From the NCBI GenBank assembly GCA_030043595.1, contig JASHXJ010000432.1, positions 1-10,483 of the forward strand: a stretch of 10,483 nt of DNA, given 5' to 3'. A model generated the notes under the pieces. That model worked only from the letters and a program-made list of their open reading frames with translations, did no database searches and was not told the origin of the DNA. The position numbers and the translations under genes were made by a program. Positions 1 through 6,362 of the stretch are shown piece after piece. The stretch is from Trebonia sp. (GTDB taxonomy: Bacteria; Actinomycetota; Actinomycetes; Streptosporangiales; Streptosporangiaceae). Position 1 is the stretch's first letter. Each line of letters opens with the position of its first letter.

Positions 1-1
1 C

Positions 2-796
2 TGGCTGCGCCCGGCTGACCTGGCCGCCGCCGCGGCGGCGGGGCACGCCGCGCTGGCCGTCGCCAGGCAGCCCGTGGTCGCCATCATCCCGACCGGGGAC
101 GAGATCCGGCCGGTCGGGACCGCGTCCGCGCTGCGGCCGGGCGAGATCATCGACAGCAACTCACTCATGCTCGCCGCCCGCTGCTCGCAGGCCGGCGCCC
201 TGCCCGCGGTCAGCGACGTGCAGCCGGATGACCCCGACGTGCTCGCCGCGGAGATCCGGCGGGCGGCCAAGGCGGCGGACGTGGTGCTGGTGATCGCCGG
301 ATCCAGCCGCGGGCGCGGCGATCACACCGCCGCGGTGCTCGCCCAGGTCGGCGGGGTGGCGGTGGCCGGCGCGGCGGTCCGGCCGGGCCACCCCGTGCTG
401 CTCGGCCACGTCAAGCTGGGCTATCCCCGGGCCTACCAGCCCGCCGGGACCGCTCCGCTCGTCGGCCTGCCCGGCTACCCGCTGGCCGCCGCGGTGATCT
501 TCGAGTTGTTCGCCCGGCCGCTGCTGGCCGCCATCCAGGGCTGGCAGCACACCGACCCCAGGCTGCGGGTAACCCTGGCCTGCGACTGGACGTCCGTGCC
601 GGACATCGAGGACTGGGTGCCGGTGACCCTGACCCCGGACCCGGCGGGCACCCTGGCGACGCCGACCGGACGCGGCGCCGGGTCGGTCAGCCGGCTCACC
701 CGCGCCGACGCGTGGTGGCCGATCCCCATCGGGTCAGGGCATTTCGCCGGCGGCAGCGTCATCGAGGTGCTGCCGATGCCCGGCGGCTTGTGGTAG
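2..796 (+). CDS. MoeA-family molybdopterin molybdenumtransferase, 3' part
   Basis: The gene enters from outside the window and is open from base 2; 264 C-terminal residues are visible, ending at TAG 794-796. MoeA proteins insert molybdate into adenylated molybdopterin in the cytoplasm. After a linker typical of MoeA (LRPADLAAA, then GHAAL), residues 25-34 give VVAIIPTGDE, the start of the molybdopterin-binding (MoaB/MogA-like) domain. AGSSRGRGDHT lies at about 99-109 and GLPGYPLAAA closes the domain. The last ~85 residues match the small C-terminal beta domain in position and length. The AGSS...D and PGYP variants, instead of the classical GGvS and PGNP, resemble MoeA-like proteins often fused to a periplasmic-binding-type domain; no such domain follows here. 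The oxidoreductase that starts 84 bp downstream is a likely client. The family call is firm; the subfamily is inferred. Confidence 0.88.
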   Translation, partial: WLRPADLAAAAAAGHAALAVARQPVVAIIPTGDEIRPVGTASALRPGEIIDSNSLMLAARCSQAGALPAVSDVQPDDPDVLAAEIRRAAKAADVVLVIAGSSRGRGDHTAAVLAQVGGVAVAGAAVRPGHPVLLGHVKLGYPRAYQPAGTAPLVGLPGYPLAAAVIFELFARPLLAAIQGWQHTDPRLRVTLACDWTSVPDIEDWVPVTLTPDPAGTLATPTGRGAGSVSRLTRADAWWPIPIGSGHFAGGSVIEVLPMPGGLW

Positions 797-798
797 GC

Positions 799-833
799 CA
801 CAAGGCCCCGAAGGCGGTGCCGCCAGCCTTGTG
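799..833 (+). terminator. Stem-loop just after the moeA-like stop, candidate terminator
   Basis: CACAAGGC (799-806) pairs perfectly with GCCTTGTG (826-833). Inside it GGCG (813-816) pairs with CGCC (821-824) around a GTGC loop. The structure begins 2 bp after the stop codon. No T-run follows, so it would be a terminator only in the loose sense seen in high-GC actinobacteria. Its right arm is shared with the palindrome at 829-844, so in RNA the two structures could not form together. Its role is inferred. Confidence 0.35.
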
Positions 834-844
834 CCCCGGCACAA
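829..844. promoter_or_regulatory. 16 bp palindrome upstream of the molybdopterin oxidoreductase
   Basis: TTGTGCC (829-835) and GGCACAA (838-844) are perfect inverted arms around CC. The site is centred 44.5 bp upstream of the ATG at 881, a usual position for a regulator if transcription starts at or near that ATG. The TGTG/CACA cores are 6 bp apart, against 8 bp in the classical CRP site, so I do not assign it to CRP/FNR. It may instead be part of the preceding hairpin. Confidence 0.3.
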
Positions 845-867
845 CCCGGTTCCGCCAGCGAGCCGCA

Positions 868-873
868 TATCGT
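868..873 (+). promoter_or_regulatory. Possible -10 element of a leaderless promoter
   Basis: TATCGT fits the actinobacterial TANNNT -10 pattern and lies 7 bp before the ATG at 881, the distance expected when transcription starts on the A of the start codon. The 20 bases before the ATG contain no Shine-Dalgarno sequence, which fits leaderless translation. No convincing -35 box is seen. This is inference from pattern and spacing only. Confidence 0.3.
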
Positions 874-880
874 TAGCTCT

Positions 881-3172
881 ATGAACGACCTTCAGGCGGC
901 CGGCGAAGGGAATCTCAGGATCGGCGAGCCGGAGGCCGCCGCTGTGGGGATCCCGGGCGTCGCCGTTTCCGTCCGGTACGCGTTCTCGGAGATGGGCCCC
1001 GCACGTTCGGTGCAGACGCTGCTGAAGGTCAACCAGGCTGACGGCTTCGACTGCCCGAGCTGCGCGTGGGGCGACCCGGCCGTCCGGCAGCGCAAGCACG
1101 CCGAGTTCTGCGAGAACGGCGCCAAGGCGGTCGCCTGGGAGGCCACCCGCAAGCGGGCCGACGCCGGCTTCTTCGCCGGGCACCCGGTCGCGTTCCTGCG
1201 CGAGCAGACAGATCACTGGCTGGAATCCAACGGCAGGCTCACCGAGCCGATGTACCTGGCGCAGGACGCCACGCACTACGTGCCGCTCTCCTGGGACGAG
1301 GCCCTGAAGCTCGTCGGCGCCAGGCTCCGCTCGCTGCCAGACCCGAACAGGGCCGTCTTCTACACCAGCGGCCGGGCCAGCAACGAGGCCGCGTTCGCCT
1401 ACCAGCTCCTTGCCCGCCGGCTCGGCACCAACAACCTGCCGGACTGCTCCAACATGTGCCACGAGTCCAGTGGCGCGGCGCTCAGCCAGACGATCGGGAT
1501 CGGCAAGGGCCAGGTCACGCTCGAGGACATCTCCCAGCACGCCGCCCTGATCGTGATCGTCGGGCAGAACCCGGGCACCAATCACCCGCGGATGCTGTCC
1601 TCGCTCGAGGAGGCCAAGCAGCGCGGGGCGAAGATCGTCGCCGTCAACCCGCTGCCAGAGGCGGGCCTGATCCGCTTCAAGAACCCGCAGAAGGCACGCG
1701 GCATAGCCGGGCGCGGCACCAGGCTCGCCGACCGGTTCCTGCCGGTGCGGGTCAACGGCGACCTGGCGCTGTTCGCCGGCCTGAACCGGATCCTGCTCGA
1801 GCGGGACGACGCGGCGCCGGGGACCGCGCTCGATCACGCGTTCATCGGGAAGTACACCGACGGGTTCGACCAGGCGGCCGCCGCGTGGCGGGCGCTGGAC
1901 TGGACGCGGATCGAGACGCTCAGCGGGCTGTCCCGTGCGCGGCTGGAGGAGCTCGCCGACGACGTGATCGCCGCGGACAGCGTGGTCGTCTGCTGGGCGA
2001 TGGGGCTGACCCAGCACAAGAACGCCGTCGAGACGATCCGCGAGGTGATGAACTTCCTGCTGCTGCGCGGCAACATCGGCCGGCCAGGCGCCGGCCCGTG
2101 CCCGGTCCGCGGGCACAGCAACGTCCAGGGCGACCGGACGATGGGCATCTACGAGAAGATGCCTGACTCCTTCCTCGACGCGCTGCGCGACGAGTTCGGC
2201 TTCGACCCGCCGCGCGGGCACGGCTGGGACACCGTCGACTCGATCCGCGCGATGCGCGACGGGAAGGTCGACGTGTTCTTCGCGCTCGGCGGCAACTTCG
2301 CGGCCGCGGCGCCCGACACCCTGGTCACGGCGGCCGCGCTGGCCCGCTGCCAGCTCACCGTGCACGTCGCGACCAAGCTGAACCGGTCGCACCTGATGTG
2401 CGGCCGCGAGGCGCTCATCCTGCCGTGCCTGGGCCGCACAGAGCGGGACGTGCGCGGCGGCGGCGAGCAGTACGTCACCGTCGAGGATTCGATGAGCGTG
2501 GTGCACGCCTCCCGCGGACTGCTCCCGCCCGCCTCGCCTGGCCTGCGCAGCGAGGTGGCGATCGTCACCGGGCTGGCGCAGGAGATGTTCGGCGAGGACG
2601 TCGGATGGCGGGCCATGGGCGAGGACTACTCGGTGATCCGGTCGCACATCGCACGCGTGGTGCCCGGCTGCGAGGACTACTCGGCGCGGTCCAGCCAGCC
2701 CGGCGGATTCGTGCTGCCGCGCCCGCCGCACGACTCCAGGACGTTTCGCACCTCGACGGGGAAGGCGCGTTTCACCGTCAACGAGGTGACCGCGATCTGC
2801 GTGCCGCCCGGCCACCTGCTGCTGCAGACGATCCGGTCGCACGATCAGTTCAACACCACCGTCTACGGCCTGGACGACCGGTACCGCGGCGTGCACGGCG
2901 GCCGCCGCGTCGTGTTCGTCAGCGCCGAGGACCTGGCCGGACTCGGTTTCGCGGACGGAGACGTCGTGGACCTGGTAAGCGTCTGGTCCGACGGCGAGCG
3001 GCGGGCCCCGGCCTTCCGCGTCACGGAGTACCCGACGCCCGCCGGCTGTGCCGCCGCCTATTTCCCTGAGGCGAACGTGCTCGTCCCGCTGGACTCCACC
3101 GCGGACATCAGCAACACGCCCACGTCCAAGTCCGTCGTGATCCGCCTGGAACGGCCCCGCGCGAGGACCTGA
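881..3172 (+). CDS. FdhF/YdeP-family molybdopterin oxidoreductase, alpha subunit
   Basis: A 763-residue cytoplasmic molybdoenzyme of the bis-MGD (DMSO reductase) superfamily; no Tat or Sec signal is visible. It is closely similar over its whole length to E. coli YdeP, through blocks such as GRASNEAAFAYQLLAR, PDCSNMCHE, NPGTNHPRML, RGHSNVQGDRT and VATKLNRSHL. CPSC (C58, C61) and FCENG (C77) form the family's N-terminal cysteine cluster. C193 in NMCHE occupies the place of the Mo-ligating Cys/Sec of formate dehydrogenases. The last ~130 residues (from about STGKARF) form the dinucleotide-binding C-terminal domain. No in-frame ATG or GTG lies just upstream of 881. The substrate is not settled: relatives are annotated as formate dehydrogenase-like or linked to acid resistance, and partner NADH or electron-transfer subunits are absent from the window. 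The adjacent MoeA-like gene fits cofactor supply. Confidence 0.93.
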   Translation: MNDLQAAGEGNLRIGEPEAAAVGIPGVAVSVRYAFSEMGPARSVQTLLKVNQADGFDCPSCAWGDPAVRQRKHAEFCENGAKAVAWEATRKRADAGFFAGHPVAFLREQTDHWLESNGRLTEPMYLAQDATHYVPLSWDEALKLVGARLRSLPDPNRAVFYTSGRASNEAAFAYQLLARRLGTNNLPDCSNMCHESSGAALSQTIGIGKGQVTLEDISQHAALIVIVGQNPGTNHPRMLSSLEEAKQRGAKIVAVNPLPEAGLIRFKNPQKARGIAGRGTRLADRFLPVRVNGDLALFAGLNRILLERDDAAPGTALDHAFIGKYTDGFDQAAAAWRALDWTRIETLSGLSRARLEELADDVIAADSVVVCWAMGLTQHKNAVETIREVMNFLLLRGNIGRPGAGPCPVRGHSNVQGDRTMGIYEKMPDSFLDALRDEFGFDPPRGHGWDTVDSIRAMRDGKVDVFFALGGNFAAAAPDTLVTAAALARCQLTVHVATKLNRSHLMCGREALILPCLGRTERDVRGGGEQYVTVEDSMSVVHASRGLLPPASPGLRSEVAIVTGLAQEMFGEDVGWRAMGEDYSVIRSHIARVVPGCEDYSARSSQPGGFVLPRPPHDSRTFRTSTGKARFTVNEVTAICVPPGHLLLQTIRSHDQFNTTVYGLDDRYRGVHGGRRVVFVSAEDLAGLGFADGDVVDLVSVWSDGERRAPAFRVTEYPTPAGCAAAYFPEANVLVPLDSTADISNTPTSKSVVIRLERPRART

Positions 3173-3252
3173 CCCGGCCGCGGCGGTCAAGCCGGCGCGC
3201 CGTCACGTCCATCTCGTCTCCACAACCGCTGCACAGGAGTCTCACGGGCGTC

Positions 3253-3342
3253 GTGTTCAGTGAGGAACAAGCTAGCCGCTTGCTCTTCCCCGGGGCGAGC
3301 GGCTGGCGCCCCGATACACGAATTCGAAGGAGTACCCGATGA
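3253..3342 (+). CDS. Possible 29-residue leader ORF overlapping the PIG-L start
   Basis: A GTG at 3253 opens a 29-codon frame that ends at TGA 3340-3342, overlapping the downstream ATG as ATGA, a classic translational-coupling arrangement. AGGAG at 3235-3239 lies 13 bp before the GTG, somewhat far for a ribosome binding site. The peptide begins MFSEEQASRLL and ends in a basic stretch (RIRRSTR); I do not recognise it. Open frames this short arise readily by chance in GC-rich DNA, so only the SD and the ATGA overlap support it. The 3271-3307 hairpin lies inside it. Confidence 0.2.
   Translation: MFSEEQASRLLFPGASGWRPDTRIRRSTR
3271..3307 (+). promoter_or_regulatory. Long stem-loop in the 5' region of the PIG-L gene
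   Basis: Bases 3271-3286 can pair with 3292-3307 without a bulge: 16 pairs, four of them G-U (3273, 3281, 3284 and 3286), around the loop TCCCC. The ten outer pairs include the perfect arms AGCCGCT/AGCGGCT. The structure ends 19 bp before the AAGGAG ribosome binding site. No T-run follows. It may terminate the upstream oxidoreductase transcript or act as an mRNA structure controlling the PIG-L gene. The rest of the 166 bp gap shows nothing else I can support. Confidence 0.45.
3327..3332 (+). promoter_or_regulatory. Ribosome binding site of the PIG-L gene
   Basis: AAGGAG lies 6 bp before the ATG at 3339, a near-ideal spacing. It fixes that start against the later in-frame Met at residue 12. 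Confidence 0.75.
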
Positions 3343-4055
3343 CCACTGCGACAGCCGCCACCTCCCCGAGGATGGCCGAGGCTTCCGCCTCCGCCCCGCT
3401 GCCCAGGGCCGTCAGCGTGCTGGCCGTGACAGCCCGCCCTGGCCAGGAGTCAGATCAACTGGGCGGGGCACTGTACGCTTTCCGCCGGGCCGGCGTCAGC
3501 CTGAGCCTGCTGTGCCTGACCCGCGGCGAGGGCACCGCCCAGAACGCCGCCAGCGCGCGGCTGGTGGCCATCCGGCCGTGGGAACTTCAGCTGGCCGCCG
3601 CGGTGATGGGCATCCACGAGGTCACGGTCGCCAATTTCCGCGACAGGGAACTGCACCAGTACCCGGTGGCCGAGCTCATCGGCCGGATACGGCGCGCGAT
3701 CCGCGAGCACTCCCCCGACCTGCTCCTGGTGATCGCCCCCGAGGCGGGTGACCGGGAGGACGTCGCGGTCGCCCGCGCCACCGGAGCCGCGGCCGCCGAG
3801 GCCGGCGTGCCAGTGCTGGCGCACACCCGGCCGGGCGCGCCCGGCGCCTGGGTGATCGATCTGGGCACTGACGCCGCCACCGCGCGCGCCATCCAGAAGT
3901 CCGCCGCGGCCGCGCACGCCAGCCAGTCCGAGGCACTGCCCACGCTGATGGGCCGCCTGGACCTGCTCGACGCGCGGGAGAGCCTGCGCTGGCTCCTCAT
4001 CCCGGAGCGGATACCGCCGCAGCTTGACCTGGAAACCGTGCCCGCTGACTGGTGA
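3339..4055 (+). CDS. PIG-L/LmbE-fold protein lacking the zinc site, probable pseudoenzyme
   Basis: A 238-residue protein with the PIG-L/LmbE (MshB-type) deacetylase pattern: beta strand VSVLAVTA, a glycine-rich GGALYAFRRAG turn, LLCLTRGEGT, IRPWELQLAAAVMG, VANFRDREL, and SPDLLLVIAPEAGD. The family's zinc/catalytic motif AHPDDE is here ARPGQE (32-37), so the His and Asp ligands and the Asp base are lost. The second motif, HPDH in MshB, reads DRED (138-141). Fold assignment is therefore good but N-acetyl hydrolysis by the usual zinc mechanism is not expected. Residues 1-23 are a low-complexity Ala/Ser/Pro leader without signal-peptide character. It follows the molybdopterin oxidoreductase by 166 bp on the same strand; a functional link is inference. 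Its last 59 bp overlap the convergent kinase gene. The frame is intact, so the loss looks like divergence, not decay. Confidence 0.8.
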   Translation: MTTATAATSPRMAEASASAPLPRAVSVLAVTARPGQESDQLGGALYAFRRAGVSLSLLCLTRGEGTAQNAASARLVAIRPWELQLAAAVMGIHEVTVANFRDRELHQYPVAELIGRIRRAIREHSPDLLLVIAPEAGDREDVAVARATGAAAAEAGVPVLAHTRPGAPGAWVIDLGTDAATARAIQKSAAAAHASQSEALPTLMGRLDLLDARESLRWLLIPERIPPQLDLETVPADW

Positions 4056-5418
4056 GCGCACGAGCGGGACGCCGGCGGCCGCGTGGTAACGCCCGCGGCA
4101 TGGTGAGCGTCATCGTAGTGCCCTGGCCCGGGCTGCTCGCGGCGGTCAGCCGCCCGCCGTGCGCCCGGGCCAGCTCGGCGGCGATCGCGAGTCCGATGCC
4201 GCTGCCTGAGGTCTGCGCGGCGCCCTGCCCCCGCCAGAACCGGTCGAAGATGCGCGGCAGGTCCTCAGCCGGGATGCCCGCGCCGGTGTCGGCCACCTCG
4301 AGCACGGCGTCTGATCCCGCCTGCCTGGTGACGACGCTGACCCGGCCACCGGCCGGGGTGAACTTGAGCGCGTTGGTGAGGAGGTTGGTGACCAGCTGAT
4401 GCAGCCAGCGCGGGTCGGCGAGCACCGGCACGCCGGACAGCCGCCGGTCCAGCTCGATCTCTGCCGCCTCGAACCTGCGGGCGAGGCTGTCGGCCGCGGC
4501 GGCGGCGATGTCCGCCAGGTCGCAGCGGTGCCGCGCCAGGTGCAGGGCGGCGGCGTCCGCGGCGGCCAGCGTCTGCAGGTCATCGACCATCCGCGCCAGC
4601 CGCAGCACCTCGTCGCGCAGCGAGGACAGCTCGTCGGGAGTGGGCTCGGCGACGCCGTCAAGCAGCGCCTCATGACCGACCTGGAGCACCGCGATCGGAG
4701 TGCGCAGCTCATGCGCGACGCCGGCCACCAGATCGCGGCGGATCTGATCCTCCCGGTCCAGCGTGGCGGCCATGTGGTCGAAGGCCGCCGCCAGCTCGCG
4801 CAGTTCCCCCGGTGCCCGGACATCGCCTGCCCTGGCGGCGCGATCGCCGCCGGCCATGGACCTGGTCACGGCGATGAGCCGGGCGATCGGCCGGGTGATC
4901 CGCCGCGCCACCGTGAGGCCGGTCACCAGGGCCAGCAGCGCCGCCAGCCCCGCCGCCCCCGCGATGGCCCGCAGCAGCGCGGTCCGCAGCGCGACGTCAG
5001 CGCTGCCGAGCCCGGAACCGTCGAACCGCACGACCGCGGTGCCGAGCCGCTGCTCCCTGACCACCACGGGTGCGCTGGCCTCCGGTCCCGTCGCCGCGGC
5101 GAAACCCGGCGTGGCTGCCACTGTGCCGCCGGCTGCGTCGCGTATCTGAAGGTCCGCGCCGGTGCGCTGCGCCAGGTCGAGAACCGGGGACAGGTCAGCG
5201 GACGTCCAGCTGCCGTTCCGGTCCCATGCCGCGCCCGCGGCCACGGAGACCGCGCTGGCCAGGTCCGTCCGCTGCTGGCCGGCCAGCGACGACACGTCCG
5301 CGGCGGCGAAGACGGCCGCGAGCACGGCCAGCAGCGCGACCGCGGCAAGCGCCACGGCCAGGAAGGCCAGCGCGAGCCGCAGCCCGAGCGTGTCTCCCCT
5401 GGGCGCGGATTCAGTCAT
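3997..5418 (-). CDS. Membrane sensor histidine kinase of a two-component system
   Basis: A 473-residue kinase with canonical order: short cytoplasmic N-terminus, TM1 about 14-40, extracytoplasmic sensor about 41-147 (contains WDRNGSW and LQIRDAAGGTVAATPG, suggestive of a small PAS/Cache-like fold), TM2 about 148-170, HAMP about 171-223, HisKA with VAHELRTPI (phospho-acceptor H236), and HATPase_c with N box NLLTNALKF (345-353), G1 DTGAGI (377-382), F box IFDRFW (390-395) and G2 GSGIGL (405-410). All catalytic boxes are intact. The layout is BaeS-like. The ATG at 5418 overlaps the regulator stop by 8 bp (ATGACTGA), implying coupled translation. The last ~30 residues are an Arg/Ala/Pro-rich tail after the ATPase domain, and their codons run into the convergent PIG-L gene. 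The signal sensed is unknown. Confidence 0.95.
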   Translation of the reverse strand: MTESAPRGDTLGLRLALAFLAVALAAVALLAVLAAVFAAADVSSLAGQQRTDLASAVSVAAGAAWDRNGSWTSADLSPVLDLAQRTGADLQIRDAAGGTVAATPGFAAATGPEASAPVVVREQRLGTAVVRFDGSGLGSADVALRTALLRAIAGAAGLAALLALVTGLTVARRITRPIARLIAVTRSMAGGDRAARAGDVRAPGELRELAAAFDHMAATLDREDQIRRDLVAGVAHELRTPIAVLQVGHEALLDGVAEPTPDELSSLRDEVLRLARMVDDLQTLAAADAAALHLARHRCDLADIAAAAADSLARRFEAAEIELDRRLSGVPVLADPRWLHQLVTNLLTNALKFTPAGGRVSVVTRQAGSDAVLEVADTGAGIPAEDLPRIFDRFWRGQGAAQTSGSGIGLAIAAELARAHGGRLTAASSPGQGTTMTLTMPRALPRGRRRPARALTSQRARFPGQAAAVSAPG

Positions 5419-6130
5419 CGCGGGCCAGACTCAGCCGGTAGCCACCGCCCAGGACGGTCGTGATGATGCGCGGGCTGCCCGGATCGTCCTCGATCTTGCG
5501 GCGCAGGTTCTTCACGTGCGAGTCGATGGTCCGCTCGTAGCCTTCGAACTCATACCCGCGTACCCGGTTGATCAGCTCGAACCGCGAGTACACCCGGCCA
5601 GGGACGGTCGCCAGCGCCACGAGCACGCCCCACTCGGTCGGGGTGAGGTCGGCCTGGGTACCGCGAACGGTCACGACGCGCCGCGGCTCATCGATGACCA
5701 GCTCACCCCGGCCGTAGCTGGCCACCTCGGCGTCGCCCGCGGGACTGCCCCGGCGCAGGATCGCCTGCACCCGAAGCACGAGCTCCCGCGGACTGAACGG
5801 CTTCGTCACGTAGTCGTCGGCGCCCAGCTCCAGGCCGCGGACCCGGTCCTCCTCGCTGCTCTTCGCGGTCAGCATCAGGATGCGCGGGGCGGCATGCGCC
5901 GCGGCGGCCGCGCGCAGCTCGCGGGCGACCGTCTCTCCGGGCACGTCGGGCAGCCCGAGATCGAGGACCACCAGGTCCGGCGCGGCGGCCGCCGCCATGG
6001 TGATCGCCTCGGCCCCGGACCCGGTCGACAGCACGGTGAACCCGGCCTTCTCCAGGTAGGACCGGATGAAGTCCCGCAGCTTCCGCTCATCCTCAACCAC
6101 TAGCACAGTCGCGCCCATCGCGCCGTTCAC
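5411..6130 (-). CDS. OmpR/PhoB-family response regulator
   Basis: A DNA-binding response regulator of 239 residues, usual length for the family. The receiver domain (about 7-122) has the acidic pair E13/D14, phospho-acceptor D57 in VVLDLGLP, T88 in LMLTAKS and K110 in YVTKPFS. The winged-helix domain (about 140-236) shows LTPTEWGVLVALA, ERTIDSHVKNLRRKIE and TTVLGGGYRL. It is first in an operon with the histidine kinase, which should phosphorylate it. The start is uncertain. GTG at 6130 has GGAGG 13 bp upstream and GGAAAGG 3 bp upstream, both poorly spaced. ATG at 6118 would give MGATVLVVEDE, closer to typical N-termini. The target is unknown, but the divergent small membrane protein and DedA genes share its control region and are obvious candidates. 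Confidence 0.95.
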   Translation of the reverse strand: MNGAMGATVLVVEDERKLRDFIRSYLEKAGFTVLSTGSGAEAITMAAAAAPDLVVLDLGLPDVPGETVARELRAAAAAHAAPRILMLTAKSSEEDRVRGLELGADDYVTKPFSPRELVLRVQAILRRGSPAGDAEVASYGRGELVIDEPRRVVTVRGTQADLTPTEWGVLVALATVPGRVYSRFELINRVRGYEFEGYERTIDSHVKNLRRKIEDDPGSPRIITTVLGGGYRLSLARDD

Positions 6131-6235
6131 CAGCCTTTCCGAGCCTCCATACCGTCACCATGACACCTTCACCGATCTGGCACTGCCGTCGGGTGAACTG
6201 ACTTTGGACAGCACCGGCAGCATAGGACAGCGCTG
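6131..6235. promoter_or_regulatory. Divergent control region between regulator and small membrane protein
   Basis: This 105 bp gap must hold the start signals of the leftward two-component operon and the rightward small-protein/DedA pair. It contains a direct repeat GGACAGC (6206-6212 and 6225-6231, 19 bp apart), an inverted repeat TTCACC/GGTGAA (6168-6173 and 6192-6197), and GTCA-CCA-TGAC (6154-6164). None matches a binding site I can name, and no clear -35/-10 pair stands out. AGGA at 6224-6227, 8 bp before ATG 6236, is a reasonable ribosome binding site and lies partly in the second repeat. Confidence 0.35.
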
Positions 6236-6331
6236 ATGACCGCAACCGAACTGATCGTGGCGGCGCCGTGGATCGCCTTCGGCATCGGGCTCCTCGTCCT
6301 GTGCATCCGGCTGCTCCGCTCCCGGAAATGA
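6236..6331 (+). CDS. Small single-pass membrane protein, 31 residues
   Basis: ATG 6236 to TGA 6329-6331 encodes 31 residues. It begins MTATELIVAAPW, continues with a hydrophobic stretch about residues 6-25 (contains IAFGIGLLVLCI) and ends in the basic tail RLLRSRK. This is the pattern of a one-pass protein with its C-terminus in the cytoplasm. AGGA (6224-6227) is 8 bp upstream. It lies 31 bp before the DedA start on the same strand, so co-transcription with DedA is likely, and it faces the two-component operon. It is not KdpF by sequence, and I recognise no family. Possible roles, by inference only, are a membrane-protein accessory subunit or a modulator of the adjacent kinase. The hydrophobicity and the RBS make it more than a random frame. 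Confidence 0.6.
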   Translation: MTATELIVAAPWIAFGIGLLVLCIRLLRSRK

Positions 6332-6347
6332 TCAGCCACCGGCGGAC

Positions 6348-6353
6348 AGGAGG
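6348..6353 (+). promoter_or_regulatory. Ribosome binding site of the DedA gene
   Basis: AGGAGG is a perfect Shine-Dalgarno sequence 9 bp before ATG 6363 and sets that start. Confidence 0.8.
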
Positions 6354-6362
6354 CACGACCTG

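Noticed and set aside
829..844. CRP/FNR-type binding site
   Set aside because: The TGTG and CACA halves are 6 bp apart instead of 8 bp, so the site does not fit the consensus geometry.
734..3190. An 818-codon open frame on the - strand opposite the molybdopterin oxidoreductase
   Set aside because: It is the complement of a clearly homologous gene; its Arg/Ala/Asp/His-rich sequence shows no domain. Long antisense frames are normal in such GC-rich DNA.
6236..6331. Small membrane protein as KdpF
   Set aside because: Length and topology are similar but the sequence does not match KdpF as I know it, and no kdpA gene follows.
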